From Methylovorus menthalis (GTDB lineage Bacteria; Pseudomonadota; Gammaproteobacteria; Burkholderiales; Methylophilaceae), in the NCBI RefSeq assembly GCF_020523625.1, contig NZ_JAJAQH010000001.1:482820-546819 (forward strand): a stretch of DNA of 64,000 nucleotides. Reading direction: 5' to 3'. This document shows, piece by piece, positions 46,349 through 55,728 of the stretch. A program made the position numbers and the translations under genes. The notes beneath the pieces were generated by a model, which saw only the letters and a program-made list of their open reading frames with translations, was not told the origin of the DNA and searched no databases. The first letter of the stretch is position 1, and each line of letters starts with the position of its first letter.

Positions 46349-46520
46349 ACTGAACGATACATCCCAAGTGTCGGCCGTGGCATGAATGAAAAATGCGCAA
46401 CAAGATCATCAGAAAACCGTGTGCCGCCGCGGCGAGGCACCAGCTTATTTTGGCATGAATCCGGCGGGATTTGATACCATGCCCCAACTTTAAAATCTTC
46501 ATCTCCCCCAGGAATTTTCC

Positions 46521-47387
46521 ATGACATTCAGTATGACCGGATTTGCCTCGCTGGAGCGCGAGGTTAGCGGCGGCACTCTCATTATCGAGTTGCGCTCCGT
46601 CAATCATCGCTATCTTGAATTGCACATGAAGCTGGATGACAGCCTGCGCAGCTTTGAACCCATGGCGCGCGAACTGATTGCAGCGCATCTCGGCCGTGGC
46701 AAGGTGGAATGCCGCATGAGTCTGATGCGTAGTCAGGATGCTGCCAAAAAAGCCGAGCTTGATATCAGTATCGTGCAGCAGCTGGCCAAGCTCTCGGCCG
46801 ATGTGCAGCATCATATGCCTGCCAGTGCGCCTTTGACGGTGGCCGACATTCTGCGCTGGCCCGGCGTGGTCATGAGCGATGGCATGGATACGGCTGCGCT
46901 GGGTGATCAGGTCAAGGCGACCCTGGAACAGGTGTTGCAGGACATGAGTGCCGCGCGGGCGCGTGAAGGTGCCAAACTGGCAGCGGTGATCCGCGAGCGC
47001 CTGGCTGAGATGGAGCGCGAAGTTGCCCAGGTGAAGCCGCTGTTGCCATTGCAGATCAAGGCGTATCAGGAGCGCCTGATGGCCAAGCTGCAGGAGGCCT
47101 TGAAGTCGGTGGATGAAGAGCGCGTGCGGCAGGAGCTGGTGCTGTTTGCCCAGCGCGTGGATGTGGACGAGGAGCTGACCCGCCTCACGGCGCATATTGA
47201 AGAAGTAAAGCGTATCCTCGGCGCCAAGGCCGCGGCAGGCAAGCGTCTGGATTTCCTGATGCAGGAGCTGAATCGCGAAGCGAATACCCTGGGTTCCAAG
47301 TCGGTATCAACCGAAGTATCGCAAACAGCCATGGCACTCAAAGTATTGATTGAACAGATGCGTGAACAGATTCAAAATATCGAGTAA
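46521..47387 (+). CDS. yicC: YicC family endoribonuclease
   Basis: This 288-residue protein has the family N-terminus MTFSMTGFASLERE and NHRYLELHMKL, and the C-terminal DUF1732 segment KRLDFLMQELNREANTLGSKS. YicC proteins are ribonucleases that target small RNAs. Its place before gmk is conserved in many proteobacteria. It is divergent from the kinase gene. Confidence 0.93.
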   Translation: MTFSMTGFASLEREVSGGTLIIELRSVNHRYLELHMKLDDSLRSFEPMARELIAAHLGRGKVECRMSLMRSQDAAKKAELDISIVQQLAKLSADVQHHMPASAPLTVADILRWPGVVMSDGMDTAALGDQVKATLEQVLQDMSAARAREGAKLAAVIRERLAEMEREVAQVKPLLPLQIKAYQERLMAKLQEALKSVDEERVRQELVLFAQRVDVDEELTRLTAHIEEVKRILGAKAAAGKRLDFLMQELNREANTLGSKSVSTEVSQTAMALKVLIEQMREQIQNIE

Positions 47388-47399
47388 TCACATTTGAAA

Positions 47400-47423
47400 A
47401 GGCGGCCTGGTAACGGGCCGCCT
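47400..47423. other. Hairpin between yicC and gmk
   Basis: AGGCGGCC (47400-47407) pairs with GGCCGCCT (47416-47423), 8 bp with an 8-nt loop. There is no T-run in the plus direction (As lie on the upstream side), so it is more likely an mRNA structure than a terminator for yicC. Confidence 0.4.
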
Positions 47424-47474
47424 ATCTGAAGTTACCGCCAACTGGCGCAGGCCATTTACAAAGAAATCACAAGC

Positions 47475-48083
47475 ATGACAGGCAATCTATTTATCATCAC
47501 CGCAGCTTCTGGCGCGGGTAAAACCAGTCTGGTGCGCGAGTTGCTCGCGTCGGACAGCCAGATCCAGCTTTCGGTGTCGTACACCACCCGCAAGCCGCGA
47601 CCAGGCGAGGTGGATGGGGTGCATTATCACTTTGTGGAAGAGGTTGAATTCATGCGCATGCTTGAAGCCAGCGACTTCCTGGAAAGTGCGCATGTGCATG
47701 GCGCGCGCTATGGCACATCGCAAAGCCGGGTAGAAGGCGTGTTGAAGCAAGGCAATGACCTGATTCTGGAGATTGACTGGCAGGGTGCTGCCCAGGTGCG
47801 CAGTCTTTATCCCCAGGCGATCAGTATTTTTATTCTGCCACCCTCGCTGGAGGCTCTGGAGCAGCGCCTGCACGGCCGTGGGCAGGATAGCGTCGAGGTG
47901 ATTGCACGTCGGCTGGCAGCTGCTCGCGATGAGATGCGCCATGTGGTCGAGTTCGACTATGTTACAATTAACGACGATTTTGAGGTGGCGCTAAATGATC
48001 TGCGCGCCATCATCCGCACCCAGCGTTTGCAGCGTGAAAAGCAGTTGCTGCGGCACCAGGATCTGCTGGAAAAACTCATATAG
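47475..48083 (+). CDS. gmk: Guanylate kinase
   Basis: This 202-residue enzyme phosphorylates GMP to GDP. The P-loop ASGAGKTSLV lies near the N-terminus, and the GMP-binding segment includes SVSYTTRKPRPGEVDG and YGTSQSRVE. ILEIDWQGAAQVR forms the core strand. It is followed by rpoZ and then spoT, the same gmk-rpoZ-spoT order as in E. coli. Confidence 0.97.
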   Translation: MTGNLFIITAASGAGKTSLVRELLASDSQIQLSVSYTTRKPRPGEVDGVHYHFVEEVEFMRMLEASDFLESAHVHGARYGTSQSRVEGVLKQGNDLILEIDWQGAAQVRSLYPQAISIFILPPSLEALEQRLHGRGQDSVEVIARRLAAARDEMRHVVEFDYVTINDDFEVALNDLRAIIRTQRLQREKQLLRHQDLLEKLI

Positions 48084-48103
48084 ATCATACGGAGGAATAA
48101 CAC

Positions 48104-48316
48104 ATGGCTCGCATGACAGTAGATGATTGTCTCGAAAAAATCCCTAATCGCTTTCAACTGACACTGGTAGCAGCGTACCGTTCGCGCCAATTGGCCAACG
48201 GCTCGGAACCTTTGGTCAATACCCATGGCCAGAAGGACAAGCCCACAGTGCTGGCACTGCGCGAAATCGCATCCGGCAAGGTCGGTCTGGAAGTGCTGAA
48301 CCGCGGCCAAGCCTAA
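48104..48316 (+). CDS. rpoZ: RNA polymerase omega subunit
   Basis: This 70-residue protein begins [20 protein letters not shown], the omega signature, with [10 protein letters not shown] following. It starts 20 bp after gmk with an AGGAGG-like ribosome site and ends before a strong terminator. Omega helps polymerase assembly and forms part of one ppGpp-binding site, apt next to spoT. Confidence 0.97.
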   Translation: MARMTVDDCLEKIPNRFQLTLVAAYRSRQLANGSEPLVNTHGQKDKPTVLALREIASGKVGLEVLNRGQA

Positions 48317-48352
48317 GTTCAACATCCGGTGCTAGATGCACCGAAGATCAAG

Positions 48353-48404
48353 CAAGGCGCTGTTTGAAGGCATTATGTGTGTTCAATCGGTGCCTTGTTT
48401 TTTT
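48353..48404 (+). terminator. Terminator after rpoZ
   Basis: CAAGGCGC (48353-48360) pairs with GTGCCTTG (48390-48397, one G-U pair) around a loop that can form an inner TTGAA/TTCAA stem, followed by a seven-T run. A second small hairpin, CGGTGC / GCACCG, lies just upstream (48327-48343). Partial read-through could still feed spoT. Confidence 0.8.
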
Positions 48405-48454
48405 GGTAAAACCCTTTAGAAGTTTAATGGATCGTCACAGGTGGTTGAGTCAGC

Positions 48455-50677
48455 ATGCCTAAATTGGTAGCCAAACGTCCGGCGGAGTCGCTGAAACATG
48501 TGGCAGCCCCCTTATTGCCCGCCGATAGCGAAGATTCGCTACTGACGCAGCGCTTGCGGGTTTATCTCAAGCCAGAAGATATTGAGCAGGTCTGGGCGGC
48601 ATATCGCTTCAGCGATATGGCGCATACCGGCCAGCTGCGCAAAAGCGGCGAGCCGTATATCACGCACCCGGTGTCGGTGGCCTGCATCCTGGCCGAGTTG
48701 CACATGGATGTGCCGACGGTGGTGGCTGCCTTGCTCCATGATGTGGTGGAAGATACCGGCGTCACCACTCAGGAGGTGAGCGAGCGCTTTGGCAAGCAGG
48801 TGGCCGAGCTGGTGGATGGACTTTCCAAGCTGGACAAGATCAAGTTCAGCACCGAGACCGAAGCCCAGGCGGAAAACTTCCGCAAAATGCTGCTGGCCAT
48901 GTCGCAAGACGTGCGTGTTATTCTGGTCAAGCTCGCTGACCGCCTGCACAACATGAGCACGCTCGGCGTCATGAACCCAGAAAAGCGTCGTCGCACCGCG
49001 CGCGAAACCCTGGAAATTTACGCGCCCATCGCCAATCGCCTGGGGCTGAATGCCATCTACCAGGAACTGGAAGACCTGAGCTTCAAGCATTTGTACCCCA
49101 TGCGCTATTCGGTCATCTCCAAGGCTATCCTGGCTGCGCGTGGCAACCGCAAGGAAGTGGTCGGCAAGATACTGGATGCCATACGCGAGCGCTTGGGCGA
49201 GATGCATATCGAAGCCGAGGTGACGGGGCGCGAAAAGCATCTTTACAGTATTTACCGCAAGATGACCGGTAAAACCGTGACCTTTTCCCAGATATACGAC
49301 ATTTACGGTTTCCGCATCATCGTCAAGGATCTGTCCAGCTGCTATCTGGCGCTTGGCGTGTTGCATGGGCTCTATAAGCCGATCCCAGGCAAGTTCAAGG
49401 ATTACATCGCTATCCCCAAGGCCAATGGCTACCAGTCGCTGCATACCACGCTGTTTGGCCCGTTTGGCACACCGATTGAGGTGCAGATACGCAGCCGCGA
49501 GATGCACAACATCGCCGATGCTGGCGTAGCGGCGCACTGGTTGTACAAGACGACCGACGCGCATTTGACTGAGCTGCAGCAGCAGACGCACCAATGGCTG
49601 CAGCGCCTGCTGGATATCCAGAGCGAAAGCACGGACTCGCTGGAGTTTCTCGAGCACTTCAAGGTCGACCTGTTCCCGGATGAGGTGTATGTGTTTACGC
49701 CCAAGGGCAAGATCATGGCCCTGCCAAAAGGCGCCACGGCGGTGGACTTTGCCTACGCCGTGCATACGGATATCGGCAATCGCTGCGTGGCCGTCAAGAT
49801 CAACCAGGAGTTGGCACCGCTGCGTACCGAGCTGCATAACGGCGATCATGTGGAAATCATCACGGCTGCTCATGCGCACCCCAACCCTGCTTGGCTGAAT
49901 TATGTCGCCACCGGCAAGGCACGCGCGCATATCCGCCACTTCCTCAAGTCCTTGCAGACAACCGAGTCAGCCCATCTGGGTGAGCGCTTGCTGAACCAGG
50001 CACTGCGTGCCCTGCATGCCGACGTCGCCAAGATCGACGACACGCATTGGCTGAAGCTGCTGCGGGACTATGGCGCCAAGAACAAGGAAGAGATTCTCAC
50101 CGACATTGGCTTGGGCAAGCGGCTCAACGTCATGGTCGCGCATCAACTGCTGGCAATGAGCGAAGAGCAGGGCGAGCGCCATGCCAAACACACCAACAAG
50201 CCGCTGGGCACCATCACCATCCGTGGTTCCGAAGGCATGGCCGTGCAATTTGCTCAATGCTGCCGCCCTATCCCTGGCGACCCCATCCTTGGCTTTATCA
50301 ACAAGGACAAGGGGTTGGTCATTCATACGCACGATTGTCCGGCCATCCGCAAATTCCGGGTCGATCCGGAAAAGTGGCTGGATGTTGAATGGGATCCGGA
50401 TGGCAAGCGCCTGTTCAATGTTAATCTGAAGCTGGTGGTTGCCAACCAGCGCGGCATGCTGGCGCAGATCGCGTCTACCATTGCCGAGGCGGGCTCCAAT
50501 ATTGATCACGTCAGCATGGAAGAGTCGGACAGCAGTGCCTACACCAATATGCATTTCACCGTGCAGGTAGAAAATCGCGTGCACCTGGCCGAGCTGATGC
50601 GTCGTATCCGCAAAATTCCTGACGTGGTGCGCATCAATCGCGTCAAGGGTGCCGGCACCGAGCAGCGCATACAGTAA
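48455..50677 (+). CDS. spoT: Bifunctional (p)ppGpp synthetase/hydrolase SpoT
   Basis: This 740-residue RSH protein has an HD hydrolase domain (about 40-195) with H95 in the HDVVEDT motif, a synthetase domain (about 240-350, including YQSLHTTLFG), a TGS domain (about 385-445; VYVFTPKGKIMALPKGATAVDFAY) and a C-terminal ACT domain (about 665-735). Both catalytic halves look intact, so it can make and degrade (p)ppGpp. The rRNA promoters at the end of this window are classical targets of this alarmone. Confidence 0.96.
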   Translation: MPKLVAKRPAESLKHVAAPLLPADSEDSLLTQRLRVYLKPEDIEQVWAAYRFSDMAHTGQLRKSGEPYITHPVSVACILAELHMDVPTVVAALLHDVVEDTGVTTQEVSERFGKQVAELVDGLSKLDKIKFSTETEAQAENFRKMLLAMSQDVRVILVKLADRLHNMSTLGVMNPEKRRRTARETLEIYAPIANRLGLNAIYQELEDLSFKHLYPMRYSVISKAILAARGNRKEVVGKILDAIRERLGEMHIEAEVTGREKHLYSIYRKMTGKTVTFSQIYDIYGFRIIVKDLSSCYLALGVLHGLYKPIPGKFKDYIAIPKANGYQSLHTTLFGPFGTPIEVQIRSREMHNIADAGVAAHWLYKTTDAHLTELQQQTHQWLQRLLDIQSESTDSLEFLEHFKVDLFPDEVYVFTPKGKIMALPKGATAVDFAYAVHTDIGNRCVAVKINQELAPLRTELHNGDHVEIITAAHAHPNPAWLNYVATGKARAHIRHFLKSLQTTESAHLGERLLNQALRALHADVAKIDDTHWLKLLRDYGAKNKEEILTDIGLGKRLNVMVAHQLLAMSEEQGERHAKHTNKPLGTITIRGSEGMAVQFAQCCRPIPGDPILGFINKDKGLVIHTHDCPAIRKFRVDPEKWLDVEWDPDGKRLFNVNLKLVVANQRGMLAQIASTIAEAGSNIDHVSMEESDSSAYTNMHFTVQVENRVHLAELMRRIRKIPDVVRINRVKGAGTEQRIQ

Positions 50678-50734
50678 GGCTCGGCCGCACCACGCAAACC
50701 TAATATCCTAAAAACTTAAGACCTGAGGAAAACC

Positions 50735-51115
50735 ATGGCAAAAAAGATCATACATACCGACCACGCCCCCAAAGCGATCGGCACTTACTCGCAGGCAGTT
50801 GCAGTCAATGGCACCGTTTACCTGTCGGGGCAGATTGGCCTGGATCCTGCCAGCATGGAGCTGGTAGAGGGTATTGAAGCTCAGGTGCATCGTGTATTCA
50901 CCAACCTCAAGGCCGTGGCTGAAGCGGCCGGTGGCTCCCTGGCGGATGTCGTGAAGTTGAACATTTTTCTGACGGATCTCGGTCACTTTGCCCTGGTGAA
51001 CTCCATCATGACCGAGTATTTCAGCGAGCCTTATCCTGCGCGTGCTGCCGTTGGCGTCGCGACACTGCCACGCGGTGCGCTGGTGGAAGCTGATGCCGTT
51101 ATGGTGCTCGCCTGA
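50735..51115 (+). CDS. ridA: RidA, reactive enamine/imine deaminase
   Basis: This 126-residue Rid protein speeds hydrolysis of 2-aminoacrylate and related imines from PLP enzymes. Conserved segments are [22 protein letters not shown] and the arginine in [26 protein letters not shown] lies upstream of the ATG. It sits between spoT and recG, as in many betaproteobacteria. Confidence 0.95.
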   Translation: MAKKIIHTDHAPKAIGTYSQAVAVNGTVYLSGQIGLDPASMELVEGIEAQVHRVFTNLKAVAEAAGGSLADVVKLNIFLTDLGHFALVNSIMTEYFSEPYPARAAVGVATLPRGALVEADAVMVLA

Positions 51116-51146
51116 GTCTTTAACTTCCCGCTGGCAAGGATAGTCT

Positions 51147-53198
51147 CTGAAACCGCTGCAAGACCTCAAGGGCATCACGCAGCCGGTGCTAAGCGGGCTG
51201 CGCAAGCTCGGTATTCATAGCATTGAAGACCTGGTCCTGCATTTGCCCTTGCGCTATGTGGATGAAACCCGCATCTCGCCTATCCGCGAATTGCGACTAG
51301 GCGAGCAGGCCCAGGTCGAAGGCGAGATTATTCATGCCGAAGTCCTGTACAAACCCCGCAAGGCCCTGATTGCTAGATTGCAGGATACGAGTGGCATCCT
51401 GACCTTGCGCTTTCTCAACTTCTACCCCAGCCAGATAGCGGCGCTGAAAGAGGGCAACCGCTTGCGCGCACTGGGTGAAGTGAGGAATGGCTTTTTCGGT
51501 TATGAAATGGTGCACCCGCAGTGCAAGCCGGTGCGAGAAGGGGCTGCGGTGAAGCAGACCTTGACGCCGGTCTATCCGACCACGGCAGGCTTGTCACAGC
51601 CTTCGCTGCGGAAATGGATAGGGCGGGCCCTGGAAACGGGGAGTCATGATGAACTCCTGCCGGCCAAGGTGTATCAGGGCAAAGCCTGGCCTGATTTTCA
51701 GCAAAGCCTGCTGCAGTTGCACTATCCTCCACCCGATGCCGATCAACATGCACTGCAGGAAAAAACCACCCCCGCCTGGCAACGCCTCGCATTTGACGAG
51801 CTGCTGGCCCAGCAGATTTCCATGCGCAAGCATTACGCCCGTCGTCGTGGTCTGGGCGCGCCTGCCATGCCGCCTTCCAAAAAGCTGGTCTCCGCGCTAT
51901 TGAAATCCCTGCCGTTTGGCCTGACGGCAGCCCAGCAGCGCGTATTTACCGATATTCAGCAAGATCTCGGCCGCAGCTACCCCATGCAGCGCCTGTTGCA
52001 AGGCGATGTCGGTAGCGGCAAGACCATTGTGGCAGCCATGGCCGCCTTGCAGGCGATTGAGCATGGCTGGCAAGCCGCCATCATGGCGCCTACCGAGATT
52101 CTCGCCGAGCAGCATTTCAATAAATTAACTGCCTGGCTACAAAATCTGGCATCTGGCGTGGCTCCGGTGCGCGTGGTCTGGGTGGCTGGCAGCCAGGGCA
52201 AAAAGGCGAGAGCAGAGGCGCTGGCCGCGATTGCCAGTGGCGAGGCGCAATTGGTGATCGGGACCCATGCCGTGTTTCAAGAGCAGGTGCAGTTTGCCAG
52301 GCTCGGTCTCGTGGTGGTGGATGAGCAGCATCGTTTTGGTGTGCAGCAACGCCTGGCGCTGCGGCAGAAAGGCGCACAGCCGCATCAGCTGATGATGAGT
52401 GCCACTCCAATACCGCGTACGCTTTCCATGAGCTATTTTGCCGATCTGGATGTGTCAGTGATTGATGAGTTGCCACCCGGGAGAACCCCAGTGGTGACCA
52501 AGCTGGTATCCGATGCGCGCCGCGAAGAGGTGTTCGAGCGGGTGCGTGCAGCTTGCAGCCAAGGCAGGCAAGCTTACTGGGTTTGCCCTCTGATCGAAGA
52601 AAGTGAAGCCTTGCAGTTGCAGACAGCGGTGGACACGTATATCGCTTTGCAAGAGGCGTTTCCCGAATTGCAGGTGGGGCTGGTGCATGGGCGCATGAAA
52701 CCGGCTGACAAACAAGCCGTTATGCAAGCGTTTGCCGCCAATCAAATCCACTTGCTGGTGGCGACGACCGTGATTGAAGTCGGGGTGGATGTACCGAATG
52801 CCAGCCTGATGGTGATCGAGCACGCTGAACGCATGGGGCTTTCGCAGTTGCACCAGCTGCGTGGACGGGTAGGGCGCGGGGCCGCCAGTAGCGCCTGCAT
52901 TCTGCTTTACCAGACGCCGTTATCGGAAACGGCGCGTGCACGTCTCAAGATTATTTATGAATCAAGTGATGGGTTTGAAATTGCCCAGGCGGACTTGCAC
53001 TTGCGGGGGCCGGGCGAATTCATGGGCATTCGGCAGAGTGGTACGCCCATGCTGAAAATTGCCGACCTGGAGCGGGATGCGGTGTTGCTGGCGGAGGCCC
53101 AGGCCATGGCTGACTGGCTGCTGCAAAAGCATCCGCAGGCTGCGGAAGCGCATTTGCAGCGTTGGCTGCATCAGGCGCAAGAATTGGTCAAAGTGTGA
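51147..53198 (+). CDS. recG: ATP-dependent DNA helicase RecG (CTG start proposed)
   Basis: RecG remodels stalled forks and Holliday junctions. The protein has the wedge domain (about 1-160), Walker A GDVGSGKTIVA, DEQHRFG, SATPIPRTL and the C-terminal RecG motif GRVGRG. The usual N-terminus resumes as KPLQDLKGITQPVLSGLRK, which begins before the first GTG (51186). The only codon that fits is CTG at 51147, with AAGGA six bases upstream; an in-frame TAG lies at 51141. This gives 683 residues. Starting at GTG 51186 would lose 13 residues and has no ribosome site. Confidence 0.93.
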   Translation: MKPLQDLKGITQPVLSGLRKLGIHSIEDLVLHLPLRYVDETRISPIRELRLGEQAQVEGEIIHAEVLYKPRKALIARLQDTSGILTLRFLNFYPSQIAALKEGNRLRALGEVRNGFFGYEMVHPQCKPVREGAAVKQTLTPVYPTTAGLSQPSLRKWIGRALETGSHDELLPAKVYQGKAWPDFQQSLLQLHYPPPDADQHALQEKTTPAWQRLAFDELLAQQISMRKHYARRRGLGAPAMPPSKKLVSALLKSLPFGLTAAQQRVFTDIQQDLGRSYPMQRLLQGDVGSGKTIVAAMAALQAIEHGWQAAIMAPTEILAEQHFNKLTAWLQNLASGVAPVRVVWVAGSQGKKARAEALAAIASGEAQLVIGTHAVFQEQVQFARLGLVVVDEQHRFGVQQRLALRQKGAQPHQLMMSATPIPRTLSMSYFADLDVSVIDELPPGRTPVVTKLVSDARREEVFERVRAACSQGRQAYWVCPLIEESEALQLQTAVDTYIALQEAFPELQVGLVHGRMKPADKQAVMQAFAANQIHLLVATTVIEVGVDVPNASLMVIEHAERMGLSQLHQLRGRVGRGAASSACILLYQTPLSETARARLKIIYESSDGFEIAQADLHLRGPGEFMGIRQSGTPMLKIADLERDAVLLAEAQAMADWLLQKHPQAAEAHLQRWLHQAQELVKV

Positions 53199-53220
53199 TG
53201 CAGCCTGCGATAATAATGCC

Positions 53221-53769
53221 GTGAGAATTATCCGCGCCTTTCCCCGTCAACGTCAGCACTGGTTGCGCCAACCGGTGGGTAGCGGTCCCTATCGCTCCTG
53301 GCTGGTCGAGACGGCATCCCTGACCCGGCGTTTGCAATCGCGTTCCGCGACATTCTCAGTCAATACGCTCAGCCTGAAGCAAGCATTGCCTGCCCCGGAA
53401 GATGCTGCATTGCTGGATATTCCCGCGCGGCATCCTTCGCTGATGCGAGACGTGCATTTGTTATGTCATGGTCAGCCAGCGGTATATGCGTCCAGCGTGT
53501 TGCCTCAGTCTAGTTTGCGCGGCGCCTGGCGCGGCTTGGGAAGACTGGGGAACCGCTCGCTGGGCTCCATGCTGTTTTCCAATCCCCGGGTCAGTCGTGC
53601 GCCATTAAGCTATCGCAAGCTGGCAGCGCAGCATGCGCTATACAAGCAAGCTGTGGCGCATTTGCAAAATAAACCGGCATACGTATGGGCAAGGCGCTCG
53701 GTCTTTCATCTCGATTGCGCCGCCATTCTGGTGACAGAAGTTTTTTTACCCTCGGTTTTAAAATTATGA
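53221..53769 (+). CDS. ubiC: Chorismate pyruvate-lyase UbiC
   Basis: This 182-residue enzyme makes 4-hydroxybenzoate for ubiquinone synthesis. Family stretches include W(LRQPVGSGPYRSWL), REVHLLCHGQP-type RDVHLLCHGQPAVYASSVLP, the G-S-LGSMLF segment and YARRSVF-type VWARRSVFHL near the end. The GTG at 53221 is the only good in-frame start after recG, though its ribosome binding site is poor. It overlaps ubiA by four bases (ATGA), so the two are coupled. Confidence 0.9.
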   Translation: MRIIRAFPRQRQHWLRQPVGSGPYRSWLVETASLTRRLQSRSATFSVNTLSLKQALPAPEDAALLDIPARHPSLMRDVHLLCHGQPAVYASSVLPQSSLRGAWRGLGRLGNRSLGSMLFSNPRVSRAPLSYRKLAAQHALYKQAVAHLQNKPAYVWARRSVFHLDCAAILVTEVFLPSVLKL

Positions 53770-54641
53770 ACTGGCTAGTGAAGAAAAGTAGCGCCTATTG
53801 GCGATTGACCCGCATGGACAAACCCATCGGCATCCTGCTGCTGCTGTGGCCCACGCTTTGGGCGCTGTGGCTGGCCAGTGCCGGCAAGCCAGACTTGAAA
53901 GTATTAAGCGTGTTTGTATTGGGTACAGTCTTGATGCGGGCTGCTGGCTGTGTCATGAATGATATGGCGGATCGAAATTTTGACGGCCATGTCGCCCGTA
54001 CGCGCCACCGCCCGTTGGCGACGGGGGAGGTCAGTGTCAAGGAAGCATTATTGCTGGCGATGATATTAAGCCTGGTCGCTTTCGCTTTGGTCATGCAATT
54101 AAACAAGCTGACGGTGCTGTTGTCTTTCCCGGCCTTGTTTCTGGCGGCCAGCTACCCCTTGACCAAGCGCGTGATTGCGATTCCGCAGGCCTATCTCGGG
54201 GTGGCATTCGGCTTTGGTATCCCCATGGCATACGCTGCACAGACCGGCAGTATTCCTGGCATTGCTTGGCTTTTGCTGCTGGGAAATGTGTTCTGGGCCA
54301 TCGCCTACGATACGGAATACGCCATGGTGGATCGGGCGGATGACTTGAAAATCGGTATCCGTTCTTCGGCTATATTTTTTGGTCCTAGGGATGTGGCGGC
54401 CATTATGCTATCGTACGGAGTCTTGCTGGGAATATTGCTCCTGATAGGCCGTCATTATGGTCTGAACTGGCCTTATTATCTTGGTTTGACCATTGCCGCC
54501 ATGCTCGCGGTTTACCACTACCTGCTCATTCGTGAGCGTCAACCAGCACGCTGCTTCAAGGCTTTTTTGCATAATAACTGGTTAGGTGCGGCGGTGTTTT
54601 TCGGGCTGGTGGCAAGTTATGCTCTTCATTTTTCGTCATAA
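53766..54641 (+). CDS. ubiA: 4-Hydroxybenzoate polyprenyltransferase UbiA
   Basis: This 291-residue inner-membrane prenyltransferase attaches the isoprenoid tail to 4-hydroxybenzoate. Eight or nine helices and the two Asp-rich motifs, NDMADRNFDGHVARTRHRPL and DTEYAMVDRADD, are visible. The start at 53766 (MNWLVKKSSAYW) is supported by the ATGA overlap with ubiC; a longer frame runs into ubiC. Confidence 0.96.
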   Translation: MNWLVKKSSAYWRLTRMDKPIGILLLLWPTLWALWLASAGKPDLKVLSVFVLGTVLMRAAGCVMNDMADRNFDGHVARTRHRPLATGEVSVKEALLLAMILSLVAFALVMQLNKLTVLLSFPALFLAASYPLTKRVIAIPQAYLGVAFGFGIPMAYAAQTGSIPGIAWLLLLGNVFWAIAYDTEYAMVDRADDLKIGIRSSAIFFGPRDVAAIMLSYGVLLGILLLIGRHYGLNWPYYLGLTIAAMLAVYHYLLIRERQPARCFKAFLHNNWLGAAVFFGLVASYALHFSS

Positions 54642-54667
54642 AACCGCTAGCAAACGCAATATATCGT

Positions 54668-54697
54668 TTGACAAGCGTTACTTGCGTGACATAAAAT
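54668..54697 (+). promoter_or_regulatory. Sigma-70 promoter of rplM-rpsI
   Basis: A perfect -35 TTGACA (54668-54673) and TAAAAT (54692-54697) are separated by 18 bp, 37 bases before the rplM ATG. This is the strongest consensus promoter outside the rRNA region and fits a ribosomal-protein operon. Confidence 0.75.
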
Positions 54698-54734
54698 CCG
54701 CCTCTTAATTTTTTCAGCGATTAATGGTTGTCCG

Positions 54735-55175
54735 ATGAAGACCTTTTCTGCAAAAGCGCATGAAGTAAAGCGCGACTGGTTCGTGGTAGATGCTACGGAT
54801 CTGGTGCTGGGCCGACTGGCCAGCGAGATTGCCCACCGTCTGCGTGGCAAGCATAAAACGATTTACACTCCGCACGTGGATACGGGCGATTACATTGTCG
54901 TGGTTAACGCCGACAAGATCAAAGTAACCGGCAACAAGGCAGGCGACAAGTTGTACCATCGCCACTCTGGTTACCCAGGCGGTATTTCGACTACGACCTT
55001 TGCCAAGATGCAAGACCGCTTTCCTGGCCGTGCGCTGGAAAAGGCTGTTAAGGGCATGCTGCCCAAGGGTCCTCTGGGCTACGCCATGTTCCGCAAGCTG
55101 AAGGTATATGCTGGTCCTAAGCATGACCACGCGGCACAACAGCCACAACCTTTGACTATTCAAAGCCAAGCGTAA
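54735..55175 (+). CDS. rplM: Ribosomal protein L13
   Basis: This 146-residue protein begins [20 protein letters not shown] and contains [20 protein letters not shown] and the signature [20 protein letters not shown]. It is the first gene of the conserved rplM-rpsI pair, with 9 bp to rpsI. Confidence 0.98.
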   Translation: MKTFSAKAHEVKRDWFVVDATDLVLGRLASEIAHRLRGKHKTIYTPHVDTGDYIVVVNADKIKVTGNKAGDKLYHRHSGYPGGISTTTFAKMQDRFPGRALEKAVKGMLPKGPLGYAMFRKLKVYAGPKHDHAAQQPQPLTIQSQA

Positions 55176-55184
55176 GGATAAACG

Positions 55185-55577
55185 ATGATTGGTAAATATA
55201 ACTACGGTACTGGCCGCCGCAAAAGCTCGGTAGCTCGTGTCTTCATTAAGTCCGGCAGCGGCAATATCGTTGTTAACGACAAGCCTGTTGACCAGTATTT
55301 TTCCCGCGTGACTTCACGCATGATCGTGCGTCAGCCTCTGGAATTGACCGATAACGTTGCCAGCTTTGACATCATGGTCAATGTTGATGGCGGCGGTGAG
55401 TCCGGTCAGGCTGGTGCAGTTCGTCACGGCATTACCCGTGCACTGGTTGATTACGATGCAGCGCTGAAGAGCGCCCTGTCCAAGGCAGGCTTCGTGACTC
55501 GCGATGCACGTGAAGTTGAGCGTAAGAAAGTCGGCTTCCGTAAAGCACGTCGTCGTAAACAGTTCTCCAAGCGTTAA
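55185..55577 (+). CDS. rpsI: Ribosomal protein S9
   Basis: This 130-residue protein has the S9 signature [19 protein letters not shown] and the basic C-terminal tail [17 protein letters not shown] that reaches the ribosomal P site. The N-terminus [14 protein letters not shown] is typical. A strong terminator follows. Confidence 0.98.
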   Translation: MIGKYNYGTGRRKSSVARVFIKSGSGNIVVNDKPVDQYFSRVTSRMIVRQPLELTDNVASFDIMVNVDGGGESGQAGAVRHGITRALVDYDAALKSALSKAGFVTRDAREVERKKVGFRKARRRKQFSKR

Positions 55578-55603
55578 GCAGGACTGCTTTACCATGTACA
55601 AAA

Positions 55604-55626
55604 AGCCGCACTTGTGCGGCTTTTTG
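55604..55626 (+). terminator. Terminator after rpsI
   Basis: AGCCGCA (55604-55610) and TGCGGCT (55615-55621) form a 7-bp stem with a 4-nt loop, followed by a five-base T run, 26 bases past the rpsI stop. Confidence 0.88.
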
Positions 55627-55689
55627 CTTTCCGCCGGTTTAATCCGGTTTGGTGAGCACGGTAAGCTTTGATACCATAAGCGCAACAAA

Positions 55690-55712
55690 GCCAGCTTAAG
55701 CTGGCGTTTTAT
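55690..55712 (+). terminator. Terminator-like hairpin in the argC leader
   Basis: GCCAGC-TTAA-GCTGGC (55690-55705), followed by GTTTTATT, has the form of a terminator yet ends only 16 bases before the argC ATG and follows the rpsI terminator by 65 bp. It may be a back-up stop for the ribosomal operon or an attenuator in the argC mRNA. Confidence 0.5.
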
Positions 55713-55728
55713 TCAAAGAAATCAGGTT

